A DNA stretch of 64,000 bases from Shinella zoogloeoides (GTDB lineage: Bacteria > Pseudomonadota > Alphaproteobacteria > Rhizobiales > Rhizobiaceae), in assembly GCF_022682305.1 (NCBI RefSeq), contig NZ_CP093528.1:2927501-2991500 (forward strand), read 5' to 3'. The notes below the pieces were generated by a model. It was not told the DNA's origin, did no database searches, and was given only the letters and a program-made list of their open reading frames with translations. Numbering within the stretch: position 1 is the first letter of the stretch; each line of letters starts with the position of its first letter. The position numbers and the translations under genes are program-made. Positions 38,290 through 47,337 of this stretch are shown in pieces.

Positions 38290-39125
38290 CCGAGCTATGG
38301 CAGGCATACACGCGCGACATGGAGGGCCGTGCCGTCGTGGAAACGATGCGGCACACATGGAAGGCTTTGGAGAAGAGATTCGGCCCGATGGAGGCCGAGG
38401 CAATCACGATAGCGGATTGCAGGGCGCATGTGGAAGAGCGCCGCGGATTGCGCACAAAAAGGTTCCCGAAGGGCATCGGTGATGGAACAATACACACCGA
38501 GCTTGGTCATCTGCGCATGGTGCTTCTTTGGGCCAAGAAGCACAAGATCATCGAGAACGTGCCGGCGATAGAGAGACCGGCCAAGCCAGAGGCGAAAGAC
38601 GCCTACCTGACGCGCATTGAAGTGAAGGCGTTGATCGAGGCGGCTAAGACACCGCACATCGCCCTAGCCATTCGGCTCCTCATCGGGACGGGCGCGCGGA
38701 TCGAGGCAGCGCTACAGCTCACTTGGGATCGAGTCGATTTCGCACGCGGCATGATCCAGTTGAGAAACCCTTTCGACAAGGCGAGGCGGAAAGGTCGGGC
38801 AACCGTCCCGATGAACGACGCCTTGAAGGAATACCTCAAGACGGCTAAGGGCGAAGCCATGACGCCTTTCGTCATAGAGTGGGCCGGCGAGCCGGTGAAA
38901 TCAATCAAGCGTGGGCTGAAATCTGCCGGGGCTGCGATAAAGCGCCCCGACGTGTCGCCGCACATGCTGCGCCACAGCGCCGCCGTCTGGCTGGCGGAAG
39001 ATGGTCATTCCATGTGGGAGGTCAGCCAGTTCCTCGGGCACAACGATATCAAGACGACGACGCGAGTCTACGCCAAGTTCTCGCCTACCCATCTGCGGAA
39101 GCTGGCGGACAGCCTGTCAGTCTAG
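38121..39125 (+). CDS. int: Tyrosine integrase of the prophage
   Basis: 334 residues. Catalytic residues: R193 in GTGARIEAALQL, H281 and R284 in HMLRHSAAVW, the His in LGHNDIK, and Y317 in TTRVYAKFSPTH. The N-terminal part (WRLTRLRGEFCIAWEDERGQ) is a short arm-binding domain. It ends 133 bases from the tRNA attachment sequence. It recombines the phage at tRNA-Val(GAC). Confidence 0.95.
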   Translation: MPEWRLTRLRGEFCIAWEDERGQRRRYRLGTADAKEAARRAPARYSELTRPTGQNVAELWQAYTRDMEGRAVVETMRHTWKALEKRFGPMEAEAITIADCRAHVEERRGLRTKRFPKGIGDGTIHTELGHLRMVLLWAKKHKIIENVPAIERPAKPEAKDAYLTRIEVKALIEAAKTPHIALAIRLLIGTGARIEAALQLTWDRVDFARGMIQLRNPFDKARRKGRATVPMNDALKEYLKTAKGEAMTPFVIEWAGEPVKSIKRGLKSAGAAIKRPDVSPHMLRHSAAVWLAEDGHSMWEVSQFLGHNDIKTTTRVYAKFSPTHLRKLADSLSV

Positions 39126-39257
39126 GTGCACATAGTTCCCGTTGGTACAGCGAACCTGAAAACCGCTTTGCGAACCTTCCGAAATTGGATAGATTGGCGA
39201 AATAGGAATGCTTGAAGTGCTCTTTTCGCGATGTTTGGCGTGGTTGAGACACGGGAG

Positions 39258-39307
39258 CAATGTTGACATCGTAGGGGTCACAGGTTCAATCCCTGTCACG
39301 CCCACCA
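39258..39307 (+). other. Right attachment site: 3' half of tRNA-Val(GAC)
   Basis: Reads TTGACAT (anticodon loop, GAC at 39,265-39,267), a GGGGTC variable region, a T-arm with stem ACAGG/CCTGT and loop TTCAATC, acceptor strand CACGCCC, discriminator A and CCA at 39,305-39,307. The matching 5' strand GGGCGTG and a D-arm are not present upstream, so this is a 3' fragment left by integration. An intact copy is expected at the left prophage end outside the window. Confidence 0.85.
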
Positions 39308-39330
39308 TTCGATCACCGGCATACCTTGAA

Positions 39331-39354
39331 AAACCCGCTTCGGCGGGTTTTTTC
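39331..39354 (+). terminator. Rho-independent terminator behind the tRNA-Val 3' end
   Basis: AAACCCGC-TTCG-GCGGGTTT stem-loop followed by TTTTCG. It was probably the terminator of the tRNA gene before the prophage separated the 5' half. The reverse strand forms a similar hairpin and may also end the DUF892 transcript from the right. Confidence 0.8.
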
Positions 39355-39446
39355 GTTTCCGGCAAGTCCGGGGCCGGCCTCACTTGCGCGAGGATGGCGG
39401 CGATGAAGGCCGCCGCGCAGGAAGCGCGGCGGCATCCCTGTCCGCG

Positions 39447-39941
39447 TCAGGCCGCTTTCCTGGACCCGGTCGTCTTGTTGATGGCCGTCACGGCGAGATT
39501 CGTGAGCTTGTTGTTCGTCGCCTTTTCCTGATCGAGAATCTCGCTCAGAAGCTTGTGCGCCTCATCATGACCAAGATCCTTCGCCCATTCGCGAAGCGAG
39601 CCGTATCGCGCAATCTCGTAATGCTCCACGGCCTGGCAGGCGGCGAGCAGGCCGGCGTCGAGCGCCGTACCTTCGGCTTCCTCCATCAGTCCGTCGGCTT
39701 CCTTGATCAGCCCCTCGATGGCGTCGCACTTCTCGCCGGACGCCTTCTTGCCGATCGATTGGAAGACCTGCTCCAGCTTTTTGATCTGCTCTTTCGTTTC
39801 CGAAAGGTGCGCCTCGGCGGCCTTCTTCAGTTCGGCGCTCCCGGCAGCCTTGGCAACCTTCGGCAGAGCCTTCGTGATCGCATTCTCCGCGTAGTAGACG
39901 TCCTGCAGGGTGTGCTCGAAAATATCAGCCAGCGATTTCAT
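39447..39941 (-). CDS. DUF892 (YciE-like) ferritin-fold stress protein
   Basis: 164 residues from ATG 39,941 with AAAGGAGAGA upstream. MKSLADIFEHTLQDVYYAEN is the typical start; ETKEQIKKLEQVFQSIGKKA, VEHYEIARYGSLREWAKDLG and the basic tail complete the four-helix ferritin-like fold. YciE-type proteins bind metal and are part of general stress responses in enterics and rhizobia. It is the first chromosomal gene after the prophage. GAGGGAAC elements upstream could be EcfG-type promoter parts, but I could not place a matching -10. Confidence 0.88.
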   Translation of the reverse strand: MKSLADIFEHTLQDVYYAENAITKALPKVAKAAGSAELKKAAEAHLSETKEQIKKLEQVFQSIGKKASGEKCDAIEGLIKEADGLMEEAEGTALDAGLLAACQAVEHYEIARYGSLREWAKDLGHDEAHKLLSEILDQEKATNNKLTNLAVTAINKTTGSRKAA

Positions 39942-40456
39942 GGTGTCTCTCCTTTGCAAGGTGAAATGCGCGAGAGAAATCGACAAGGCCGGCAAACGTT
40001 CCCTCAGCACGGCACACTTTGACGAAGCCCTGGATGCCGCACACCTTGCCCGTTCCCTCGGACACGCGCGCCGGCGCTGCGGCATCGGACGGATTTTCCG
40101 TTTGTTTTTCGCGTATTGGGCCTTTCCGCAGGTGGTTTTCCGGCGGCGCGGACGGCATCGCGGAAATACACATATGCCGGTCAGGAAACAGTTGACGGCG
40201 ACCTGTGTTTTGCGCTCATATGACGGCAGGTACAGGCCGTTCTTTTTGTCTGGATGCACTGCCAAGGCTGTGAAAAGGCAGACGAATCCGGCACGGAGAC
40301 GGCACGCGGCGATGTCTCCCCCTCGCACGATTACCCCAAGAATACGTAAAGTGTTTATCGCCTGGCTATGCTTGAAGCGCTCTACCGCAGTGCGAAGGAT
40401 GGCGCACCCGTTGGAGGACGGGAACAGGTAAGGTCGACGTGATGGGAGGAGTATCC
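39942..40456. other. Divergent intergenic region before the purine permease
   Basis: About 515 bases between the DUF892 gene (leftward) and the permease (rightward). It should contain promoters for both. A 24-residue frame at 40,369-40,442 (MLEALYRSAKDGAPVGGREQ plus four residues) ends just before the permease RBS and could be a leader peptide. No riboswitch fold stood out. Confidence 0.4.
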
Positions 40457-41941
40457 ATGAGCGACATATCCAGTACACATCCGGTGGACGAGAAGCTGCC
40501 CGTCGGCAGGCTCGCGACGCTGGGCATCCAGCACGTGCTCGTCATGTATGGCGGCGCCGTGGCGGTGCCGCTGATCGTCGGCCGCGCCCTGCAGCTCAGC
40601 CCGCAGGATGTCGCATTCCTGATTTCCGCCGACCTTTTCGTCTGCGGCCTCGTCACCATCATCCAGTCGCTCGGCGTCACCCGCCATGTCGGCATCCGCC
40701 TGCCCGTCATGATGGGCGTGACCTTCGCCTCGGTCGGCCCGATGGTTTCCATGGCCACCATGGCGCCCGGCCCTGAAGGGGCACGCATGATCTTCGGCGC
40801 AATCATAGGGGCCGGCTTCATCGCCTTCCTGCTCGCGCCGATCATGGGGCGGCTCCTGCGCTTCTTCCCGCCCGTCGTGACCGGCACCATCATCCTCGTC
40901 ATCGGCGTGTCGCTGATGCGCGTCGGCATCAACTGGACCTTCGGCAACCCCTTCGGCCCGACGGCGCCCAAGGTGATCGACCCGGCCCATGCCGCATGGC
41001 TGACGCAGATGAAAGAGCTTGCCGCAGGCGGCGGTCCCGCCGTTCCGCAAGGCCTTACGCTTGCACCCACCGTCTCCAACCCGATCTATGCCGAGCCGAT
41101 CCATATCGCCCTTTCGGCGCTGGTGCTCGCTTCCATCCTGCTCATCGCCCGCTACGGCCGAGGCCTGATCAGCAACATCGCGGTCCTCAGCGGCGTCATC
41201 ATCGGCTGCCTCGCGGCCTCGATCCTCGGCCTGATGCATTTCGACCGCGTGGCCGATGCCGGCTGGTTCGCCGTCGTCACGCCACTGCGCTTCGGCATGC
41301 CCATCTTCAACCCGATCCTCATCGCCACCATGACACTCGTCATGATCGTCGTGATGATCGAATCGACCGGCATGTTCCTCGCCCTCGGCGAAATCACCGA
41401 ACGTCCGATCGGCCAGCAGCAGCTCACCTCGGGCCTGCGTGTCGACGGCATCGGCACGATGATCGGCGGCCTATTCAACACCTTCCCCTACACCAGCTTC
41501 TCGCAGAATGTCGGTCTCGTCGGCGTCACCGGCGTCAAGAGCCGCTATGTCTGCGTCGCCGCCGGCGTCATCATGATCGTCCTCGGCCTCATCCCGAAGA
41601 TGGGCGCGCTGGTGGAGGCTGTACCGACCTTCGTTCTCGGCGGCGCGGGCCTCGTGATGTTCGGCATGGTCGCGGCGACGGGCGTGCGCATCCTCGCCAC
41701 CGTCGACTTCAAGGCCTCACGCAACAACCTCTTCGTGGTTGCCGTGTCCATCGGCTTCGGCCTCATCCCGCTGCTGGCGCCGAACTACCTGATGTGGATG
41801 CCGCATGCGATCCATCCGATCATCGAATCGGGCATCGTGCTCGCCTCCATCGCGGCCGTGATCCTCAACGCCTTCTTCAACGGCGTCAGCTACGATCACG
41901 CCTCCGCCGTGGACGCCGCCCGCATGGCCGACAGCCACTGA
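40457..41941 (+). CDS. NCS2-family nucleobase (xanthine/uracil) permease
   Basis: 494 residues from ATG 40,457 with GGGAGGAG upstream (MSDISSTHPVDEKLPVGRLA). About 12-14 membrane segments. Signature residues: GIQHVLVMYGGAVAVPLIVG, TSFSQNVGLVGVTGVKSRYV (family Q/N-x-G motif) and the transport-core ETTGMFLALGE-like IESTGMFLALGEITERPIGQ. Transports purines or pyrimidines with protons or sodium; the QNVGLVGVTGV type is frequently a xanthine or uric acid carrier. Inner membrane. Confidence 0.9.
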   Translation: MSDISSTHPVDEKLPVGRLATLGIQHVLVMYGGAVAVPLIVGRALQLSPQDVAFLISADLFVCGLVTIIQSLGVTRHVGIRLPVMMGVTFASVGPMVSMATMAPGPEGARMIFGAIIGAGFIAFLLAPIMGRLLRFFPPVVTGTIILVIGVSLMRVGINWTFGNPFGPTAPKVIDPAHAAWLTQMKELAAGGGPAVPQGLTLAPTVSNPIYAEPIHIALSALVLASILLIARYGRGLISNIAVLSGVIIGCLAASILGLMHFDRVADAGWFAVVTPLRFGMPIFNPILIATMTLVMIVVMIESTGMFLALGEITERPIGQQQLTSGLRVDGIGTMIGGLFNTFPYTSFSQNVGLVGVTGVKSRYVCVAAGVIMIVLGLIPKMGALVEAVPTFVLGGAGLVMFGMVAATGVRILATVDFKASRNNLFVVAVSIGFGLIPLLAPNYLMWMPHAIHPIIESGIVLASIAAVILNAFFNGVSYDHASAVDAARMADSH

Positions 41942-41970
41942 TCCCTCTGGCTTTAGCCTCTTGAGCAAAG

Positions 41971-42002
41971 AAAGCCGGCCCGTTCACCACGGGCCGGCTT
42001 TT
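41971..42002 (+). terminator. Terminator of the permease gene
   Basis: AAAGCCGGCCCGT-TCAC-CACGGGCCGGCTTTT, a long GC-rich stem followed by TTCTCT. Ends the permease transcript 30 bases after its stop. Confidence 0.85.
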
Positions 42003-42048
42003 CTCTGGGCGTTTGCCGGCCACCCGGTCCAACGGACCTGAAAACGAA

Positions 42049-42072
42049 AAGCCCGGCGCGAAGCCGGGCTTT
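42049..42072 (-). terminator. Terminator of the dgoD-side operon
   Basis: AAAGCCCGGC-TTCGC-GCCGGGCTTTTCG on the - strand, directly downstream of the dgoD stop at 42,097. Near-symmetric, so it may work both ways with the permease terminator. Confidence 0.8.
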
Positions 42073-42096
42073 CCAGGGACATGCCGATGCGGCGCA

Positions 42097-43245
42097 TCAC
42101 CACTCGGCAACGCTGCCATCCTCGTGACGCCAGACGGGATTGCGCCAGCGATGGCCTTCCTTCGCCCGCTCGATGACATATTGCTCGTCCACTTCCACGC
42201 CGAGGCCCGGCCCCTGCGGGATCGACACGAAGCCGTCCGCATAGTGGAACACCTCCTTGTTGGAGATGTAGTCGAGGATGTCGTTGGCCTTGTTGTAGTG
42301 GATGCCGAGGCTCTGTTCCTGGATGAAGGCATTGTAGGAGACGGCATCAACCTGGAGGCAGGCGGCGAGCGCGATGGGACCGAGCGGGCAATGCGGTGCG
42401 AGCGCCACGTCATAGGCTTCGGCCATCGCCGCGATCTTGCGGCATTCCGTGATGCCGCCGGCATGCGACAGGTCGGGCTGGAGAATGTCGACATAGCCGT
42501 CCGCCAGCACGGACTTGAAGTCCCAGCGCGAATAGAGCCGCTCCCCGAGCGCGATCGGCGTCGAGCAATGGTTGGCGATCTCCTTCAGCGCCTCGCGGTT
42601 CTCCGACAGCACCGGCTCCTCGATGAACAGGAGATTGTAGGGCTGGAGCTCCCTGGCCAGAACCTTGGCCATCGGCCGGTGCACACGGCCGTGGAAATCG
42701 ACGCCGATGCCGATATGCGGGCCGATCGCCTCGCGGATCGTGGCGATGGTCTCCACCGCCTTCTCCACCTTTTCCCAGGTGTCGACGATCTGCATCTCCT
42801 CGCAGCCGTTGAGCTTGATCGCCTTGAAGCCGCGGGCGACGACCTCGCGGGCATTGTTGGCGACATCGGAGGGGCGGTCGCCGCCGATCCAGCTATAGAC
42901 CTTGATCCTGTCGCGCACCTGCCCGCCGAGCAGGGCATGGACCGGCTGACCGTAGGCCTTGCCCTTGATGTCCCAGAGCGCCTGGTCGATGCCGGCAAGC
43001 GCCGACATGTGGATGCCGCCGCCACGGTAGAAGCCGGCGCGGTACATGACCTGCCAATGGTCCTCGATCAGCAGCGGGTCCTTGCCGACGAGATAGTCGG
43101 AAAGCTCGTGCACCGCCGCCTCGACGGTCAGCGCGCGGCCCTCCACCACCGGCTCGCCCCAGCCGACGATGCCCTCGTCCGTCTCCACCTTCAGGAAAAG
43201 CCACCGGGGCGGCACGATATAGGTCGTCAGCTTCGTGATCTTCAT
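42097..43245 (-). CDS. dgoD: D-galactonate dehydratase (enolase superfamily)
   Basis: 382 residues from ATG 43,245 ([20 protein letters not shown]), chosen over 43,254 because of the GGATGGA site. Enolase-fold features: [20 protein letters not shown], the metal ligands Asp in [11 protein letters not shown], Glu in [13 protein letters not shown] and Glu in [14 protein letters not shown], then H in [20 protein letters not shown]. The DgoD-type pattern GRVHRPMAK is kept. It turns D-galactonate into 2-keto-3-deoxygalactonate; follow-on kinase/aldolase genes are not adjacent. Confidence 0.9.
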   Translation of the reverse strand: MKITKLTTYIVPPRWLFLKVETDEGIVGWGEPVVEGRALTVEAAVHELSDYLVGKDPLLIEDHWQVMYRAGFYRGGGIHMSALAGIDQALWDIKGKAYGQPVHALLGGQVRDRIKVYSWIGGDRPSDVANNAREVVARGFKAIKLNGCEEMQIVDTWEKVEKAVETIATIREAIGPHIGIGVDFHGRVHRPMAKVLARELQPYNLLFIEEPVLSENREALKEIANHCSTPIALGERLYSRWDFKSVLADGYVDILQPDLSHAGGITECRKIAAMAEAYDVALAPHCPLGPIALAACLQVDAVSYNAFIQEQSLGIHYNKANDILDYISNKEVFHYADGFVSIPQGPGLGVEVDEQYVIERAKEGHRWRNPVWRHEDGSVAEW

Positions 43246-43300
43246 GGATTCCATCCCTCGTCGGTTCGTATGGAGAGCGGGCCGGCGCCCGCGAAAATCG

Positions 43301-44047
43301 TCAGTCCTTGCCCGCAGCGTCCATCAGGGCGGAAAGGTCGCGGGCGGCAAGGTCGAGAATGTTGCGCGAGCAGGCCTCCGCCCGCGCGCCGTCGCGCAGG
43401 CGCAGCGCGTCGACCAGCTCGCGGTGCACATCCAGCGCCTCATCCCGCCGCGCGGCCGCGCGGTTGGAGGCATGCAGCGCATAAGACAGCGCCGCATGGA
43501 TGATGGAGGAGAACTGGTGGAAGACCTTGTTGTGGCTCGCCTTGAGCAGGGTCTCGTGGAAGCGGGCGTCGGCGGCGGTGAAGGCTTCGAGATCCCCCTC
43601 CGTCTCGCGCATCTCCTCACAGGCATGCTCCAGGTCGGCGATCTCCTGCGCCGTCGCCCGCGACGCGGCCAGGAAGGCGGCGGCCGGCTCGACGGTGCGG
43701 CGCGCCTCGAGGATCGAGCCGAGCAGCTCGCTCGACAGCACCTCCGGACCCATCCATTCGAGGATCTGCGCGTCGAGCACATTCCATTCCGACCGGTCGC
43801 AGACCAGCGTGCCGACACGCGGCCGGCCATGCACGAGGCCCTTGGTCTCCAGAACCTTCAGGGATTCGCGGATGACGGTGCGACTGACACCGTAGGTCTC
43901 GCACAGATCGCTTTCGCGCGGCAGGACCGCGCCCGGCGGAAAACGTCCGCCGCAGATATCCACGCCGATGGCGGCCGTCACATTATGACGCACACGCGGA
44001 CGGCGCGACAGCGGGCGCTGCACCGGTCTCCTTGCCTTGTCCGCCAC
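43301..44047 (-). CDS. FadR-subfamily GntR regulator of sugar-acid genes
   Basis: 248 residues from a GTG at 44,047 (GGGAGAGG upstream). N-terminal winged helix: [20 protein letters not shown], then [20 protein letters not shown] and [13 protein letters not shown]-terminal FCD domain with the acidic and histidine-bearing helices ([33 protein letters not shown]) where sugar acids or metal bind. It lies between dgoD and the divergent UxaA/GarD-type gene, so it likely controls both. Confidence 0.85.
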   Translation of the reverse strand: MADKARRPVQRPLSRRPRVRHNVTAAIGVDICGGRFPPGAVLPRESDLCETYGVSRTVIRESLKVLETKGLVHGRPRVGTLVCDRSEWNVLDAQILEWMGPEVLSSELLGSILEARRTVEPAAAFLAASRATAQEIADLEHACEEMRETEGDLEAFTAADARFHETLLKASHNKVFHQFSSIIHAALSYALHASNRAAARRDEALDVHRELVDALRLRDGARAEACSRNILDLAARDLSALMDAAGKD

Positions 44048-44212
44048 GACGCCTCTCCCGCAAGCCGATAAAATCATCATACAAATGAAGTGTAATAATA
44101 TGATAAATCGACAGCAAAGACCATGCCGTTCTCCCGTCCCGGCCCAGATAATTCCAAATATTGACTTTTGCCGGCAAAGTGCATAATGCGCCCACCCATT
44201 CGAGGAGCCGCC

Positions 44213-45742
44213 ATGCTTGCCGACCTGCCCGCCGTGCTTGTCCTCAACCCGAAAGACAATGTCGGGGTCGTGCCCGCCAATGTCGATGCCGGCCGCGTGC
44301 TGGTGCATGGCGTCACCGCCGTGGAGCGCATTCCGCGCGGCCACAAGGTCGCCCTCGCCCCCATCGCGGAAGGCGCGCCCGTGCTGAAATACGGCCAGAT
44401 CATCGGCTATGCGACGCGGGCGATCCGGCCGGGCGAGCATGTGCACCTGCAGAACCTCGCCATCCTCGACGTCGAGTTGCGCCACGAATTCTGCGTCGAC
44501 AACGCACCGCCCGTCATGGTGCCGGAGGCCGAGCGCCGCACCTTCGAGGGCTATGAGCGCGGCAACGGCCGCGTCGGCACACGCAACTACATCGGCATCC
44601 TTTCCACGGTGAACTGTTCCGCCACGGTCTCGCGTTATGTGGCCGAGCACTATGCCCGCCGGTTCCGCGAGGCCGGCCACGAGAACATCGACGGCGTGGT
44701 GGCGCTCACCTATGGCGGCGGCTGCGCGCTGAACCTCAGGTCCGAGGGCGGGCGTATCCTGACCCGCACCTTCAAGGGCTATGCCCGCAACCCCAATTTC
44801 GGCGGCATCCTGATGATCGGCCTCGGCTGCGAGACCTTTCAATACGGCCCGCTGGTCGAGGAGGCCGGGCTGGAGGAGGGAAAGACCTTCCGCACCATGA
44901 TGATCCAGAACCATGGCGGCACGCGAAAGACCATCGAGGCCGCCTGCGCGATGATCGACGAAATGCTGCCCGATGTCGGCCGCATCCGCCGCACGCCGCA
45001 GCCGCTTTCCGGCATCAAGCTGGCGCTCGAATGCGGCGGTTCGGACGGCTATTCCGGCATTTCCGCCAACCCCGCCCTGGGCATCGCCTCCGATCTCCTG
45101 GTCAAGGAAGGCGCGACGACCGTGCTTTCGGAAACACCGGAGATCTACGGCGCCGAACATCTCCTCACCCGCCGCGCCGCCCGGCCGGAGGTCGCGGAAA
45201 AGCTGCTGTCGCGCATCGACTGGTGGCGCGACTACACAGCGAGGAACGACGCGGAACTCAACAACAACCCCTCGCACGGCAACAAGGCCGGAGGGCTGAC
45301 GACCATCCTCGAAAAGTCGCTAGGCGCGGTCGCCAAGGGCGGCTCCATGCCGCTCAACGCCGTCTACGAATATGCCGAGGAGGTGACGGAGCACGGCTTC
45401 GTCTTCATGGATACGCCCGGCTACGACCCGGCCGCCGTGACCGGCCAGATCGCCGGCGGCTGCAACCTCGTCGCCTTCACCACCGGCCGCGGCTCGGTCT
45501 CCGGCTACAAGCCGGCACCCTGCATCAAGATCGCCACCAACACGCCCATGTACGAACACATCCGGGAAGACATGGACATCAATTGCGGCACCATCGTCGA
45601 CGGCACCGAGACGATCGAGGAGGCAGGCCGCCGCATCTTCGAATTCGTCATCGAGACTGCCTCCGGCCGCAGGACGGCGAGCGAGGCCTTCGACTATGGC
45701 GACAACGAATTCGTGCCCTGGCAGGTCGGCGCGATCACCTGA
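44213..45742 (+). CDS. UxaA/GarD-type altronate/galactarate dehydratase
   Basis: 509 residues from ATG 44,213 (RBS GAGGAG). The N-terminal SAF domain (about 1-95, LVHGVTAVERIPRGHKVALA, VHLQNLAILDVELRHEF) is joined to the large catalytic domain with GYERGNGRVGTRNYIGIL, ALTYGGGCALN, LGCETFQYGP and PCIKIATNTPMYEHIREDMD. Family enzymes dehydrate altronate or galactarate with Fe2+. The neighbour dgoD acts on a galactose acid, so galactarate/galactonate-type substrates fit; the sequence alone does not decide. Confidence 0.85.
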   Translation: MLADLPAVLVLNPKDNVGVVPANVDAGRVLVHGVTAVERIPRGHKVALAPIAEGAPVLKYGQIIGYATRAIRPGEHVHLQNLAILDVELRHEFCVDNAPPVMVPEAERRTFEGYERGNGRVGTRNYIGILSTVNCSATVSRYVAEHYARRFREAGHENIDGVVALTYGGGCALNLRSEGGRILTRTFKGYARNPNFGGILMIGLGCETFQYGPLVEEAGLEEGKTFRTMMIQNHGGTRKTIEAACAMIDEMLPDVGRIRRTPQPLSGIKLALECGGSDGYSGISANPALGIASDLLVKEGATTVLSETPEIYGAEHLLTRRAARPEVAEKLLSRIDWWRDYTARNDAELNNNPSHGNKAGGLTTILEKSLGAVAKGGSMPLNAVYEYAEEVTEHGFVFMDTPGYDPAAVTGQIAGGCNLVAFTTGRGSVSGYKPAPCIKIATNTPMYEHIREDMDINCGTIVDGTETIEEAGRRIFEFVIETASGRRTASEAFDYGDNEFVPWQVGAIT

Positions 45743-46096
45743 TCAGCGCGTGTGCATGACGATATTGACCAGCGTGCCGGCCGGATCGCGCACGAAGAAG
45801 CGGCGCACGCCCCATGGCTCGTCCGCCGGCCCGTACTCGACCGGATAGCCGCCCTTCACGACCGCCGCATGGGCCGCCGCCACATCGTCCACCTCGACGG
45901 AAAGGCCCGGCACCGGCGTACCCGATCCGCCTTCCGAGGCGAAGCTCACCTGCACCGGCATGGTCCCGTCGCCGCCATAGGTGGCGATCCAGCCGTGATC
46001 CATCAGCAGTTCCAGCCCAAGCACGTCCTTGTAGAAACGGGCGACGGCAGCCGGTTCGGCCGTCTCGATATTGGCGACGATGCGCTTGACCTTCAT
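45743..46096 (-). CDS. VOC (glyoxalase-fold) protein
   Basis: 117 residues. IVANIETAEPAAVARFYKDV, LGLELLMDHGWIATY, VEVDDVAAAHAAVVKGGYPV and VRRFFVRDPAGTLVNIVMH form the two beta-alpha-beta-beta-beta units of a single VOC domain, with one metal-binding Glu lacking. It overlaps the double-domain GntR gene (ATGA) and is probably its partner. Role unknown. Confidence 0.85.
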   Translation of the reverse strand: MKVKRIVANIETAEPAAVARFYKDVLGLELLMDHGWIATYGGDGTMPVQVSFASEGGSGTPVPGLSVEVDDVAAAHAAVVKGGYPVEYGPADEPWGVRRFFVRDPAGTLVNIVMHTR

Positions 46097-47133
46097 GGCA
46101 CCTCCTGACGCACGAGCGGCGTCGCATAGGCCGGCATTTCCGGCCGGTGCGCGTCCCGCAGTTCCGCGACACGCCCGATGACCTTCGGCAGGGATACGAC
46201 GATATGATGGCGCAGGGTCTCGGCCGCCCGCGCGCTGTCGTCCACGTCGAGCGCCCGGAAAACCGCCAGATGCTCGGCGATGAACGGCTCGTCGGCGGGC
46301 ATCCGGTGCGAGACGCCGATGATGTGCTTGCTGACATTCAGCATGAAGCGGGCGCGCCGCAGCGCGATCAGCAGCTCGCGGTTCGGGCAGTAGCCGAGGC
46401 AGGTGATGTGCAGGTCCGTTTCGAGACCGTCCATCGCCTCGACGGAAAGCACGGGATAGACGGCCAGCGCCTCCTCCAGCCGCTCGGTCATCGCCCGGCG
46501 CTCGGCGGGCGGGATGAAGGGCGCGGCCTGCGTCAGCGCGACCGGCTCCAGCACGACGCGGATGTCGTGCAGGTCGCGCATGCGCTGGGCATCCAGAGGC
46601 ACCAGCGTCCAGCGCATGCGCTCGTCCTTCTCGACGATCCCGAGCGCTTCGAGCCGGGTCAGCGCGTCGCGCGCCACCTGCCGGCCGACGCCTCGGGCGC
46701 GCGCCAGCTCCACCTCGTTGATGCGATGGCGGCCGAAGACGGAGAGATGCACCATCTCCCGCTCCAGGCTTTCATAGATCGCTTCCCAGGCCGGAGCCTT
46801 GCGCAGGCCCGGCGCTTCCTCGTCGAGGCCCAGCATCTCCGCCGTCAGCACCACGCGCTTCGGCCCGCTACGCCCCTGCCCCACGAGGAAACCGCGCCCG
46901 TCGAACCGGCGGATCGTCCCCGCCGTCTCCAGCAAGGCGAAGGCCTGGCGGACGGGCGTGCGGGTCGAAGCGAAGAGACCCGCCACCGGCCCTTCGAGCA
47001 GCAAGGCGCCCCTCGGCAGCCGGCCCGCGGTGATCGCCTCCGCCAGCACGTCGCGGATGCGCAGGTAGAGCGGTCCGTTGTCGGGCGCGGCCTGCGCGCC
47101 CTCTTCCGCCAAAATCTGTCCCCGGTCGATCAT
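46093..47133 (-). CDS. GntR regulator with two winged-helix domains and FCD domain
   Basis: 346 residues from ATG 47,133 (MIDRGQILAEEGAQAAPDNG). First winged helix at about 20-85 (LYLRIRDVLAEAITAGRLPR, TRTPVRQAFALLETAG), second at about 110-185 (WEAIYESLEREMVHLSVFGR, GVGRQVARDALTRLEALGIV), then an FCD helical domain (DIRVVLEPVALTQAAPFIPP). GntR family members normally have one such domain, so this is odd. It is divergent from ilvD by 205 bases and co-directional with the VOC gene. Confidence 0.8.
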   Translation of the reverse strand: MIDRGQILAEEGAQAAPDNGPLYLRIRDVLAEAITAGRLPRGALLLEGPVAGLFASTRTPVRQAFALLETAGTIRRFDGRGFLVGQGRSGPKRVVLTAEMLGLDEEAPGLRKAPAWEAIYESLEREMVHLSVFGRHRINEVELARARGVGRQVARDALTRLEALGIVEKDERMRWTLVPLDAQRMRDLHDIRVVLEPVALTQAAPFIPPAERRAMTERLEEALAVYPVLSVEAMDGLETDLHITCLGYCPNRELLIALRRARFMLNVSKHIIGVSHRMPADEPFIAEHLAVFRALDVDDSARAAETLRHHIVVSLPKVIGRVAELRDAHRPEMPAYATPLVRQEVP

Positions 47134-47337
47134 GGCGCGGACAATCGCATGAATGCACCCTGCCGACAACGGTCAGGATCACGCCGCACGGAGGCAAGGA
47201 AATTGCGTCGCACCGCCAAAAAATCTCCATTCCTTTCGTGACGCGCGGGGCGTTTTGCGTTAGGGAACCTTGCTCAGGCTCGCAATCCGGCCTCCGACGG
47301 CCCATGTGCACGCCACGTCCATCTCGAGGAATTGACC

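Larger units (their letters stand above)
1..39307. mobile_element. Siphovirus-type prophage in tRNA-Val (left end outside window)
   Basis: Temperate phage genome with integrase/excisionase at the right end, a divergent immunity region near 29.5 kb, a rightward early operon and a leftward head-tail operon that runs off the left edge. The right boundary is the 3' half of a tRNA-Val(GAC) gene ending at 39,307. Lysis genes and the left attachment site are not in the window. It is probably defective: no large terminase is seen, the prohead protease is reduced to a possible C-terminal remnant, and the portal gene is interrupted by a second element. Confidence 0.9.

Noticed and set aside
39236..39307. 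A complete tRNA gene ending at 39,307
   Set aside because: Upstream GGCGTG weakly matches the acceptor 3' strand, but there is no D-arm and the anticodon stem is mispaired; only the 3' half is real.
39117..39531. Frames on both strands reading VGVTGIEPVTPT / VGVTGSIPVTPT across the attachment site
   Set aside because: This peptide is the usual false translation of a tRNA 3' half and its complement; the DNA is the tRNA-Val fragment.
42013..43503. Long + strand frame over dgoD
   Set aside because: Antisense shadow of dgoD, rich in Arg/Asp/Ala without motifs.
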